Positions 9,032 through 16,829 of a DNA stretch of 64,000 nucleotides are shown here, piece by piece. The stretch covers positions 2,690,010 to 2,754,009 of the forward strand of contig NZ_LT840184.1 of NCBI RefSeq assembly GCF_900177425.1. The letters are read 5' to 3'. Made by a program: the position numbers and the translations under genes. The DNA is from Paenibacillus uliginis N3/975 (GTDB lineage Bacteria; Bacillota; Bacilli; Paenibacillales; Paenibacillaceae). The notes under the pieces are model-generated. The model worked only from the letters and a program-made list of their open reading frames with translations, ran no database searches and had not been told where the DNA came from. The first letter of the stretch is position 1. Every line of letters starts with the position of its first letter.

Positions 9032-9213
9032 TAAGCGGTATAGCTGTATTATGCTGGAACTTTGGTGTACTTGCATCTGATAGAAGCCTAATATTATCAT
9101 CGAATCGAGACCGCATTTATAGTCGGCATATATGTGGTCTGGATCTATAATTACAAAATTAAAAAATAATGTTTACCCCTGAAATGGTTTATTATATTAT
9201 AATCGTATCAAAT
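9032..9213 (+). promoter_or_regulatory. AT-rich promoter region of the T-box transcript
   Basis: Contains TTTACC near 9172 and TATATT/TATAAT overlapping at 9193-9203, but the spacing (15 or 20) fits no ideal sigma-A promoter, so the exact promoter is unresolved. No gene is seen. Confidence 0.3.
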
Positions 9214-9500
9214 GCGATGAAGAGACGAGTAAATAAATGAATTCTTTCACAGAGAGCTCCGGCAGTTGAAAAGGAGTAAAGGGTTCCTTATTGAATAAAG
9301 CCTCAGAGCAGCACATCGGAACTTTATTAGAAAGGGATGGTGTGACAGGAGCTCCTGTTACAGAGCTAGAGTATATGCATTCACTGTAATGCTGTACTTG
9401 ATGAGGCTAATGTGGCGACATATTGGCAAATCTGGGGTGGTACCACGAGTTTAGTAATCTCGTCCCTAAGACTACGGTCTTGGGGGTGGGATTTTTTTAT
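9214..9500 (+). promoter_or_regulatory. T-box riboswitch, predicted lysine specifier AAA
   Basis: Stem I features are present: a GAcGAGTA K-turn-like element near 9223, AGAGAG near 9252, and a specifier loop reading GAAT-AAA-GCC near 9295, where AAA (Lys) sits in the usual specifier position followed by a purine. The antiterminator core TGGGGTGGTACCACG lies at 9433-9447 and contains the conserved bulge that pairs with uncharged tRNA CCA ends. The terminator stem CCCTAAGAC/GTCTTGGGG with TTTTTTT ends near 9498. Uncharged tRNA(Lys) should thus raise expression of the aspartate-semialdehyde dehydrogenase gene downstream. The T-box is certain; the codon choice is my alignment by eye. Confidence 0.9.
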
Positions 9501-9659
9501 TGTTTGGTAAGGAGATCGCAGCACATATGTAAGAAACGTACACCAATTCAGACTATTTGAATAGTTATCTAGAAGAAGCTCATTGCATGCCTTGTCCGTA
9601 CTCGGATGATGGTTGATGCACGGAATTATAATGTCATCACGAAAGGATTTGAATAACTA

Positions 9660-10745
9660 ATGTCAGAAAAACTTAAAGTTGGTATTGTCGGTGGAACAGG
9701 TATGGTTGGTCAGCGCCTAGTTCAATTGCTGGATGAGCATCCCTGGTTTAAAGTAACGGTCATTGCAGCAAGTAGCAGTTCGGCAGGCAAAGCATATGAA
9801 GAATCCGTGCAAGGTAGATGGAAGCTGTCTAGCCCAATTCCTGAAAAAGTGAAAAGTATCGTCGTTCAGGATGCTTCGAAAGTAGCGGAGGTTGCCGCTC
9901 AGGTCGATTTTATTTTTTGCGCTGTTGATATGAAAAAGAATGAAATTCAAGCATTAGAAGAGGCTTACGCAAAAACGGGTACACCCGTTATTTCCAATAA
10001 TTCAGCTCATCGCTGGACACCTGACGTTCCGATGGTTATTCCGGAAATTAATCCAGGGCATATTGAAGTGATTGCTGCACAGAGAAAGCGGCTGGGAACT
10101 TCGACTGGGTTTATTGCTGTTAAACCCAACTGTTCCATTCAGAGCTATGTACCGGCACTTCATGCATTACTCGATTACAAACCAACAAATGTGGTTGCAT
10201 CGACGTATCAGGCGATATCTGGAGCCGGCAAGAACTTTACGGATTGGCCAGATATGTTAGATAATGTAATCCCGTATATTGGCGGTGAGGAAGAGAAAAG
10301 CGAGCAGGAGCCGCTGCGTATATGGGGCAGCGTTGTAGATGGCGAAATTATAAAAGCAAATTCACCATTAATTACTACGCAGTGTATTCGCGTTCCCGTA
10401 ACGGATGGACATTTAGCTACTGTATTTGTATCGTTCGAGAACAAACCTTCGAAAGAAGAAATTATAGATCGTTGGCTGCAATTCAAAGGACGACCGCAGG
10501 AGCTTGATCTGCCAAGTGCACCAAAGCAGTTCATAACGTATTTTGAAGAAGAGAACAGACCACAGACGAAACTGGATCGTGACATTGAGCGCGGTATGGG
10601 AGTCTCGGTGGGAAGATTGCGCGAGGATTCGATATACGATTATAAATTTGTAGGACTATCGCATAATACTTTACGTGGCGCAGCAGGCGGTGCCGTCCTA
10701 ATTGCTGAATTGCTTAAAGCTGAAGGGTACATTCAATCCAAATAA
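9660..10745 (+). CDS. asd: Aspartate-semialdehyde dehydrogenase, archaeal/fungal type
   Basis: Converts aspartyl phosphate to aspartate semialdehyde with NADPH, the branch point to lysine/diaminopimelate, threonine and methionine. The nucleotide-binding loop GGTGMVGQR is at residues 11-19. The catalytic cysteine lies in KPNCSIQ (about C156), and GAGKNFTDW plus the C-terminal HNTLRGAAGGAVL block match the longer archaeal/fungal subfamily rather than the classic Bacillus Asd. Length 361 fits that subfamily. A weak start region (AAAGGATTTG) precedes ATG 9660. It is transcribed alone behind a T-box and closed by a terminator at 10766. A lysine-responsive T-box fits the diaminopimelate need for cell wall and spores. 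Confidence 0.92.
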   Translation: MSEKLKVGIVGGTGMVGQRLVQLLDEHPWFKVTVIAASSSSAGKAYEESVQGRWKLSSPIPEKVKSIVVQDASKVAEVAAQVDFIFCAVDMKKNEIQALEEAYAKTGTPVISNNSAHRWTPDVPMVIPEINPGHIEVIAAQRKRLGTSTGFIAVKPNCSIQSYVPALHALLDYKPTNVVASTYQAISGAGKNFTDWPDMLDNVIPYIGGEEEKSEQEPLRIWGSVVDGEIIKANSPLITTQCIRVPVTDGHLATVFVSFENKPSKEEIIDRWLQFKGRPQELDLPSAPKQFITYFEEENRPQTKLDRDIERGMGVSVGRLREDSIYDYKFVGLSHNTLRGAAGGAVLIAELLKAEGYIQSK

Positions 10746-10765
10746 AAAATACGCAAGTTTGTCTG

Positions 10766-10797
10766 AAGGCGACTGCTCGAAGCTGTCGCCTTTTTTG
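10766..10797 (+). terminator. Terminator after asd
   Basis: GGCGAC/GTCGCC stem (extended by AA/TT) with a loop of 11 bases, followed by TTTTTT. Confidence 0.85.
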
Positions 10798-11013
10798 GCA
10801 TTTTTCCATTCTCTCCATCACGATATGAATATCGCCTCGCTCCATTTAGCTGAAAAACCCAGCTTTGTATGTTCATAACATTGACTCTATTCATACTTAT
10901 CGTTAATATTACCTCTGTGCTTCAATGCGAAAAAGCCAAAAAGCTTAAAAGTAAAAAAGTACAGGGATATGAATCTTATTCCGCTATAACAATGTATAAG
11001 GAGTCCTATCATC

Positions 11014-12402
11014 ATGGATCGACAGCTTAGTTTCTCAAAAAGCATCATTCTCATCGTTTTTATTCTGGCACTTCTGTTTATATCGATCTTTCTTTTAAAA
11101 GCAGAACCGCATCTCCCGCTTCTCGCAACAACGGTTGGCACAGCCACCTTATTGCGCTTATTCGGATTTTCTTGGAAGAAACTCGAATCCGCCATCATTC
11201 AAGGCATTCAAACGGCCATTATGCCGATTCTCATCCTCTCGCTCATTGGTATTCTAATCGCCGTATGGATGATGAGCGGTACGGTCCCGACGATTTTATA
11301 CTATGGTCTGGATTATATTAAACCGCATTATTTTGCAGTGAGCGCGTTATATGTCACCATCGTCGTCTCGATGTTCACCGGAAGCTCGTTCACGACAGTC
11401 AGCACGGTTGGCGTCGCCTTCATGGGGATTGCGTTAACAACGGGTATTTCTCCAACGCTGGCTGCTGGAGCGATCATCTGTGGGGCTTGTTTTGGTGATA
11501 AAATGTCGCCATTATCCGATACGACGAATTTTGCTCCCGCGGTGGCTGGCGTATCTATATTCACACATATTCGCAACATGGTATACACAACACTGCCGGC
11601 TCTTATCGTAACAACTGTCTTTTTCCTGCTCGCGCCAAAGACAAATACCATCGATTTATCATCGATAGAACAAATCAAGCTTGCATTGCATGACGGATTC
11701 CATATTCACTGGTTAACGCTGCTATCACCGCTTGCTGTTATTGCTTGCTCCATCAAGCGGATTCCGATTCTTCCGACACTAGTCGTCGGTATTGTCACCG
11801 GACTTCTAGTGACCGCCTTGATTCAGCAACAGACGGCAATTGATGTCTGGTTCAGTGTGATGCAGAGTGGCTACAAGAGCACGATCGCTAACGAAACGGT
11901 CGCTTCCATCGTTAACCGCGGTGGATTGCAATCTATGATGTGGTCCGTATCTCTGATCTTAATTGCTTTATCATTAGGAGGATTGTTACAGCATTGCGGC
12001 GTCATCGAAGCCTTCTTCCGTAAAGTCATTCAACCACTGAAGCGCAACAGCAGCATTGTTCTCATGACAGGTGCATCATCTATTGCGGTAAACGGTATGA
12101 CCGGCGAGCAATATCTCTCTATCCTTTTGCCGGGACAAATGTTCAAGGATGAATACACCCGCAGAGATATTCCAGCGAAGACGCTGTCCCGTACACTGGA
12201 AGATTGCGGGACGCTCGTTAACCCTTTGATTCCATGGGGCGTCAGTGGTGCTTTCTTCGCAGCTACACTTGGTGTTCCGGTTATCGAATATGCACCCTAT
12301 GCAATCTTCTTGTGGTTAAGCCCACTGTTCACGTTTGCCTATGCCTTAATACCGAAATTGCAGAAGAACTCACTTGGTAAGGATAAAGTGATTTCAGGAT
12401 AA
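11014..12402 (+). CDS. nhaC: NhaC-family Na+/H+ antiporter (462 aa)
   Basis: About eleven to twelve hydrophobic helices spread along the whole length. The conserved NhaC family blocks are visible: MFTGSSFTTVSTVGVAFMGI, then GAIICGACFGDKMSPLSDTTN with the key acidic residues, and the repeat-related NGMTGEQYLSILLPG and EDCGTLVNPLIPW in the second half. Members exchange protons for sodium, and the related MleN exchanges malate for lactate with Na+. Start ATG has AAGGAGT about 10 bases upstream. It is monocistronic, between terminators at 10766 and 12417. The family is sure; the exact co-substrate is not. Confidence 0.9.
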   Translation: MDRQLSFSKSIILIVFILALLFISIFLLKAEPHLPLLATTVGTATLLRLFGFSWKKLESAIIQGIQTAIMPILILSLIGILIAVWMMSGTVPTILYYGLDYIKPHYFAVSALYVTIVVSMFTGSSFTTVSTVGVAFMGIALTTGISPTLAAGAIICGACFGDKMSPLSDTTNFAPAVAGVSIFTHIRNMVYTTLPALIVTTVFFLLAPKTNTIDLSSIEQIKLALHDGFHIHWLTLLSPLAVIACSIKRIPILPTLVVGIVTGLLVTALIQQQTAIDVWFSVMQSGYKSTIANETVASIVNRGGLQSMMWSVSLILIALSLGGLLQHCGVIEAFFRKVIQPLKRNSSIVLMTGASSIAVNGMTGEQYLSILLPGQMFKDEYTRRDIPAKTLSRTLEDCGTLVNPLIPWGVSGAFFAATLGVPVIEYAPYAIFLWLSPLFTFAYALIPKLQKNSLGKDKVISG

Positions 12403-12416
12403 TTACTACAGCCATC

Positions 12417-12455
12417 GGTCTTGCCTCCAAATATTTAGGAGACAAGACCTTTTTA
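12417..12455 (+). terminator. Terminator after nhaC
   Basis: GGTCTTG/CAAGACC outer stem plus CTCC/GGAG inner stem, followed by TTTTT. Confidence 0.85.
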
Positions 12456-12594
12456 ATGTTGGCCGCCACTATAACGACACATTCGAGCATCATGATAGAT
12501 TTTCATCCAAATCTCTGATGAAAAACCATCAGCTGCGATTCACAAAACAGGAATTTCATCGCAACTTACTAAATATCCTTAAACTTTGTCTTAT

Positions 12595-12631
12595 GTAGTG
12601 TTGACAATCCAAAATAGGGGTATTACACTAC
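12595..12631 (+). promoter_or_regulatory. Promoter framed by an inverted repeat, ahead of the acetyltransferase gene
   Basis: TTGACA (12601-12606), 17 bases, then TACACT (12624-12629). The inverted repeat GTAGTGT (12595-12601) and ACACTAC (12625-12631) brackets both elements, so a dimeric regulator could sit there. The regulator is not identifiable from the window. Confidence 0.45.
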
Positions 12632-12687
12632 ACCCTGATTCTTTATACTAAAATGAAAAAAATTCCATGTTGATAAGGGCAGGGAAT

Positions 12688-13473
12688 ATGTTTCGAGAAT
12701 TAACGCCAACAGAGTTGAAAGTAATCTTGAGTTCGATAAATAGGGAACAGCATTTTCTGTACTATTCATATCTTACATTCCGTAAGCAAAATACGGTGCA
12801 TTACGGACAGTATACAGACCAGGGCGAGTTGCTAGGAGTAATGGCTTTTTTAAGGGGGCTTCCCTTTTATGCTTTTTCTGTCTTTCCCGTCCAAAAGTCA
12901 TTTTGTCTCCGGTCAATGCTATCATTCATGAAAGAACAACTTCATTTACCTAACGATGCCATCGGTAACTTTATTATTAATGAAGAAGAAATGGCAGTTC
13001 TCGCTTCTCAGCTTGAGCTTCTCAAGTCTCCGAAAAAACTGCTTCTTATGAAGCATATCCATGAGGAAGCGTTACCACCAGTCGATAAATGCGTCTTATA
13101 CTTGGGACCGCCTTATTTTGACCTTATTGAGTCGAAAATGGCCGAACTACATACAATGGCTTTTACAAGAGAAGAACTACGGCACCCGTTCTATGGTGTA
13201 ATGGAACAACGGGAGCTGGTTGCGGTAGGAGGATACCACGTTTATAGTGAGGATTACGTTGAACTGGGGAATATCGGAACTGACGTCGCATGGAGAAGAC
13301 AAGGCTACGGAAAAAAGGTCTGTGCAGAGTTAACTCGCACGGGGAGATTGGTTACACCAAACGTATACCTGAATGTCCTAGAGGAGAATGTAGGTGCAAT
13401 TCGTCTATATCAGTCGATTGGTTATGAACTCGTTTGCAAACAGTATATGGTTGAATTTGTTATTGGCAGTTAA
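12688..13473 (+). CDS. GNAT-family N-acetyltransferase (261 aa)
   Basis: The C-terminal half (about residues 150-255) has the acetyl-CoA-binding GNAT core, with IGTDVAWRRQGYGKKVCAEL containing the RxxGxG/A loop and a later NVLEENVGAIRLYQSIGYE segment typical of strands and helix after it. The N-terminal half looks like a second, degenerate domain. The start at 12688 is preferred over an ATG at 12667 because AAGGG lies 8 bases upstream of the former. Substrate unknown. Monocistronic, with its own promoter at about 12601. Confidence 0.8.
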   Translation: MFRELTPTELKVILSSINREQHFLYYSYLTFRKQNTVHYGQYTDQGELLGVMAFLRGLPFYAFSVFPVQKSFCLRSMLSFMKEQLHLPNDAIGNFIINEEEMAVLASQLELLKSPKKLLLMKHIHEEALPPVDKCVLYLGPPYFDLIESKMAELHTMAFTREELRHPFYGVMEQRELVAVGGYHVYSEDYVELGNIGTDVAWRRQGYGKKVCAELTRTGRLVTPNVYLNVLEENVGAIRLYQSIGYELVCKQYMVEFVIGS

Positions 13474-13578
13474 CAAAAATCCTTAGGGTATGAAGAACGT
13501 TATGCGTAATTACTGCAAGACATTTTTCTAAAGAGATAAATATTATCTTCTAAAACGACTTTGACTTGGGGGCTGAAC

Positions 13579-14235
13579 ATGGAGTTATTTGTAGTTGGTG
13601 ATGTGCACGGTTGCTTTCATACTTTTAATAAATTGATTGATGATCATTGGAATAGAGATAAGCAAGTGTTAGTGCAACTAGGAGATTTATTGGATCGGGG
13701 AAACTTCTCACCTGAGACCATTTTATATGCTATCGAATTACAAAAAAGCAATCCCGATAAAGTAAAATTCCTTAAAGGAAATCATGAGTTTGAAGTTATC
13801 CAACATCTAAATGAAGGAAACGAAAATTGGTTTAGACAATGCGGGCAAGAGACAATAAAGCAATTTGAAAGAAAATCATTAGATTTGATTAATTATATTT
13901 CTTGGATGGAATCACTGCCACTATATTTTGAAACGGATAATGTTTTTATTAGTCATGCGGGTATTTCTTTAACTGCAGAAAACCCAATGGAAGAATCACA
14001 TCCAGAAAGTGTTTTGTGGACTAGGGGGCAGCTAAAAAATCTTGGTAAATTGCAGATTATCGGACATACCCCTTGTAAATCAGGTAGGGCAGAATTGGAT
14101 AAGAAAAGTAATACATTGAATATAGATACTGGAGCATATCGGCATGTAGGACTATCAGCCGTAAAAGTTAATGGTGAAGGTAAAATAAAGGAAATAGTAT
14201 TTGTACCAACGGTATCAAAAGATGTAACAGCTTGA
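13579..14235 (+). CDS. Metallophosphoesterase, PrpE / PPP-type serine-threonine phosphatase-like (218 aa)
   Basis: The catalytic motifs of the calcineurin-like superfamily appear in order: GDVHGC (near residue 7), GDLLDRG (near 36), GNHE (near 70), then SHAG and GHTPC with metal-binding histidines. PPP-type bacterial relatives such as PrpE hydrolyse phosphoproteins or diadenosine tetraphosphate. The ATG at 13579 follows TTGGGGG. No signal peptide, so cytosolic. It is convergent with the small secreted-protein gene downstream. The specific substrate cannot be given. Confidence 0.85.
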   Translation: MELFVVGDVHGCFHTFNKLIDDHWNRDKQVLVQLGDLLDRGNFSPETILYAIELQKSNPDKVKFLKGNHEFEVIQHLNEGNENWFRQCGQETIKQFERKSLDLINYISWMESLPLYFETDNVFISHAGISLTAENPMEESHPESVLWTRGQLKNLGKLQIIGHTPCKSGRAELDKKSNTLNIDTGAYRHVGLSAVKVNGEGKIKEIVFVPTVSKDVTA

Positions 14236-14304
14236 AAGGACAAAAATAACCATACATCTTCTCGATGAGATCGGAAATATCAGATGACAAAATAAAAATT
14301 CAGA

Positions 14305-14348
14305 TAAAAATACACTACGCAAAAGAAAATGGACTATTTGCGTAGTGT
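14305..14348 (-). terminator. Terminator of the small secreted-protein gene
   Basis: ACACTACGCAAA (14312-14323) and its perfect complement (14337-14348) form a 12-bp stem; on the minus strand it is followed by ATTTTTAT. Confidence 0.75.
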
Positions 14349-14394
14349 CTCAGACACAATAAACATCAGTTATGAAAGTATTTTGTCCCTTTTA

Positions 14395-14700
14395 TTAGAA
14401 TGCTTTTACGAAAACATCATATCTGGTATATTGCCCATTTGCATACACATCGATTACAGCTTGTCCAGGTTTTAATCCTTTGACTGAACTTGGTAGTTGC
14501 ACAGTGATTGCTCCCATTGCATTATTTACTACAAAGACAGTACCTTGAAAATGATGACTTTCTCCGGGGCGAAGGATCAAACTTAGGTTTGCGTAAGGAG
14601 AGACAGAATCTGTATTGGCAGGAGAAGCACTCACACCCACACTTCCAAATAGCATAGATACTCCTACTAGGGCGCCTATAGTTAAAGATTTGATATTCAT
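14395..14700 (-). CDS. Small secreted protein (101 aa), unknown
   Basis: A signal peptide covers about residues 1-26 (KSLTIGALVGVSMLFGSVGV, then SASPA). The mature part of about 75 residues is predicted mainly beta (LILRPGESHHFQGTVFVV; YTRYDVFVKAF) and has a GLKPGQAVIDVYANG turn. AAGGAGGG lies about 7 bases upstream of the ATG. No family is recognised; the size and strand pattern suggest a compact Ig-like or all-beta extracellular domain. It has its own terminator on one side and the peptide-receptor locus on the other. Confidence 0.65.
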   Translation of the reverse strand: MNIKSLTIGALVGVSMLFGSVGVSASPANTDSVSPYANLSLILRPGESHHFQGTVFVVNNAMGAITVQLPSSVKGLKPGQAVIDVYANGQYTRYDVFVKAF

Positions 14701-14871
14701 AGTTTATTCCCTCCTTAAATTTGGTATAAACTAACAATAACATATTAAGGATTCCATATCTCGGGTATTTTGTATCGTTTTACCCTTGAATTAATTGTTG
14801 ACATCTGGGGTAATATGTCTGAAAAGCAAATTGGTTTAAAATAGTGAAGGAGTAAAATTATTGACAGACCC

Positions 14872-14910
14872 AATTAAAAACAGCGAATTATTCCATAGAA
14901 TAATTCGCTG
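14872..14910 (-). terminator. Terminator of the receptor-peptide operon
   Basis: Perfect 13-bp stem (14881-14893 with 14898-14910) around loop CATA; on the minus strand it is followed by TTTTTAATT. Confidence 0.85.
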
Positions 14911-14919
14911 CTAGGATTA

Positions 14920-15042
14920 TTAATATTCTGCACCGTGATTAAACAGTTTAATAATTGGTTCATTGTAAGAAGTTTCTGCTTCTATTGGATTACTGTTCAC
15001 TACTCCCAACAAAATAACTGCTAAAATTAAGGCTTTCTTCAT
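14920..15042 (-). CDS. Exported signalling pro-peptide (40 aa), Phr-like
   Basis: A short frame starting at ATG 15042, inside the 3' end of the receptor gene in another frame, with GGGAGAG about 9 bases upstream. It has the Phr/NprX layout: basic start MKK, hydrophobic run ALILAVILLGVV, a likely signal cleavage after PIEA, and a polar tail ending IIKLFNHGAEY. Such pro-peptides are secreted, trimmed to 5-10 residues, re-imported by oligopeptide permease and bound by their neighbour receptor. A strong terminator follows after 10 bases. The exact mature peptide cannot be set from sequence; the C-terminal residues are the likely source. Too short for usual gene-calling thresholds. Confidence 0.75.
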   Translation of the reverse strand: MKKALILAVILLGVVNSNPIEAETSYNEPIIKLFNHGAEY

Positions 15043-15850
15043 TTTCCATCTCTCCCTTAAATATTTTATTGAGTATGTTTGAATACTCGGTTAATTGAGG
15101 GACTGATGCGTAAGTTTTAAGTATCTCAAATAATGCAACAGACTTTTTAAAATACTTATCGTTATTTAGTTTATCAGAAGCTACCAAACTATGTATAGTG
15201 TAATCTAGTGCATAAGAATAATTTTTATTTAAATAATTGTATAGAGCCAACATATATTGAAGGGATAAGTACTTAGATGCAATAACTTGTTCTTTGTAAA
15301 AACTATAGTCGCGAACATGGCGCATCAATAATGAGAGTTCATTATCGATATTAAAGTGATGTACAATTGCTGACTCAAGAATCGTAATAAGTCCCGATAA
15401 AACCTGATCAGAGTTGTTTTCAAGATAATCAATGTATTCTGACATTTTGTATTTGTTTCCAGTTAGGATTTCTAATGTTAATGAGTTTGCTTTTGAGAAA
15501 AAATGAAAGTCTTCAATAACTATCTTTGCAGACTCTGTTGAATCATCAAGCCAACTCAAATCAGCATAATACGAGACACATTCGATTGATTTTGAATATT
15601 CCTTTAATTTTTGATGTGCCAATCCTTTCATTAGATAACTATAACCAAAGTAATATGAAATATGTCTATTCAATCTTCTGTTAGTTTTTATCAATTGCGA
15701 TTGTTCAAGTCGGATATCTTTTACTGAATCTAGCAGTGTGGTAGACAATGAGATTACCCTCTCCCAATTCTCGAAGGAGTATGCCATCTTAATCATACTG
15801 ACAAGACTGTCTATCTCTATAGGTTCAATTGAAATATCATTTTCCAGCAA
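14990..15850 (-). CDS. TPR-type peptide receptor of the RRNPP kind (about 286 aa)
   Basis: An all-helical protein with TPR-like pairs along its length (SYLMKGLAHQKLKEYSKSIE; YMLALYNYLNKNYSYALDYT). Its start is TTG 15850, about 8 bases after GGAGG; a TTG at 15856 is too close to the site. The overlapping exported-peptide gene at its 3' end is the hallmark of Rap-Phr, NprR-NprX and AimR-AimP pairs. It is shorter than Rap or AimR (about 380) and lacks an obvious DNA-binding helix-turn-helix, so it would act by binding a protein partner, or has lost its N-terminus. Family placement rests on fold and context. Confidence 0.7.
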   Translation of the reverse strand: MLENDISIEPIEIDSLVSMIKMAYSFENWERVISLSTTLLDSVKDIRLEQSQLIKTNRRLNRHISYYFGYSYLMKGLAHQKLKEYSKSIECVSYYADLSWLDDSTESAKIVIEDFHFFSKANSLTLEILTGNKYKMSEYIDYLENNSDQVLSGLITILESAIVHHFNIDNELSLLMRHVRDYSFYKEQVIASKYLSLQYMLALYNYLNKNYSYALDYTIHSLVASDKLNNDKYFKKSVALFEILKTYASVPQLTEYSNILNKIFKGEMENEESLNFSSYFVGSSEQ

Positions 15851-16014
15851 AGACAATTCCTCCTTTCCGTTACAATTATTTACTTTTATCTATTATAATC
15901 GAATAATTTACACATGGTCAATAAGACTTTGATAATTATGGTGAATTTTTGAGAGAAGGTTGGATTCGGGAATCTAATTCCTGAAGAAGTGATTTTTGAT
16001 GAATTGAAATTAAG

Positions 16015-16051
16015 AAAGAAGAAGTCCTGAAGCAGCGGGCCTTCAGGACTT
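16015..16051 (-). terminator. Terminator of the lysine-rich secreted-protein gene
   Basis: AAGTCCTGAAG and CTTCAGGACTT form an 11-bp stem around an 8-base loop; on the minus strand it is followed by a T-rich tail (TTCTTTCTTAATTTC). Confidence 0.65.
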
Positions 16052-16094
16052 GATGGAATTTATCTTTTTGATTGAAAATGTCAAATATATAGGG

Positions 16095-16631
16095 TTATTG
16101 GGAGTGGGTTCTTAATGAATAAAGTATATCTCTAAAGCTGGAGTCAATGTGGGTGAGCCCGTCGTGCACCGTCTTGGTGAACTGTTCCTGACTTAAACTA
16201 TCTTTACCTTCCAGGTGAGTCTTAATCACTTTAACCAAGCCTGCTTTATAAACAGCAATATCTTTAAGGGCCTTATTACTTTCTTTTTTAATGTTCTTTT
16301 TGCTAGCTGAACATTCTTTCTTAGCTTTACTCAGTAGCTTTTTGTCCTGGTCTTTATCTGCTTTTGCTTTGGCTAAAACGTCCTTGCTTGGTTTACTTTT
16401 CGCAACGGTCTTATATTTAGCCACGGAAGCTTTTGATTTGGAAGTAAGCTTCTGCACGTCTGGACACACTACTTTATTCATTTTCTTTTGTGCCGCCCGA
16501 ACTTCTTTGACACTGTCTTTATAAGACTCGAAATATAATTTCTCTACATATGACGTAGATACTGACGCTGCAAATGCTTGGGAGGGCAGTAACATTACTA
16601 GCATTAGAAGTATTGCAATAGTCTTTTTCAT
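16095..16631 (-). CDS. Secreted lysine-rich helical protein (178 aa), unknown
   Basis: Signal peptide at residues 1-22 (KKTIAILLMLVMLLPSQAFA, cleavage after AFA). The mature chain is rich in lysine and alanine (about a quarter Lys) with heptad-like spacing, so a helical bundle or coiled coil is likely; it has two cysteines. Start ATG has AAGGAG 7-10 bases upstream. No known domain. A basic exported helical protein could bind anionic wall polymers or DNA, but this is only a guess. It stands alone with its own terminator. Confidence 0.65.
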   Translation of the reverse strand: MKKTIAILLMLVMLLPSQAFAASVSTSYVEKLYFESYKDSVKEVRAAQKKMNKVVCPDVQKLTSKSKASVAKYKTVAKSKPSKDVLAKAKADKDQDKKLLSKAKKECSASKKNIKKESNKALKDIAVYKAGLVKVIKTHLEGKDSLSQEQFTKTVHDGLTHIDSSFRDILYSLRTHSQ

Positions 16632-16829
16632 GTTGTATCTCCTTGTTTTGTAGATGTGCTTTTATCATAAGGTAGATTATGGGATAAAACAATACTTGTT
16701 ACGCATAAATGAAAAAATGACTAGCCACCCTTCATTGAAGAATTTTTATACGATTTAATTCATTTACTATTGCTTTTTTCTTAGTAGATCTTCATTTAAT
16801 AAACAACCATTAAGGAGCGGTTTGGTCGC

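Noticed and set aside
10208..10585. A 125-codon open frame on the minus strand inside asd
   Set aside because: Antisense shadow of a well-supported gene, without a start site.
14875..14928. A 17-codon TTG frame on the plus strand with GGAG upstream
   Set aside because: Most of it coincides with the perfect terminator stem of the peptide operon on the other strand; the peptide has no feature of a signal or leader.
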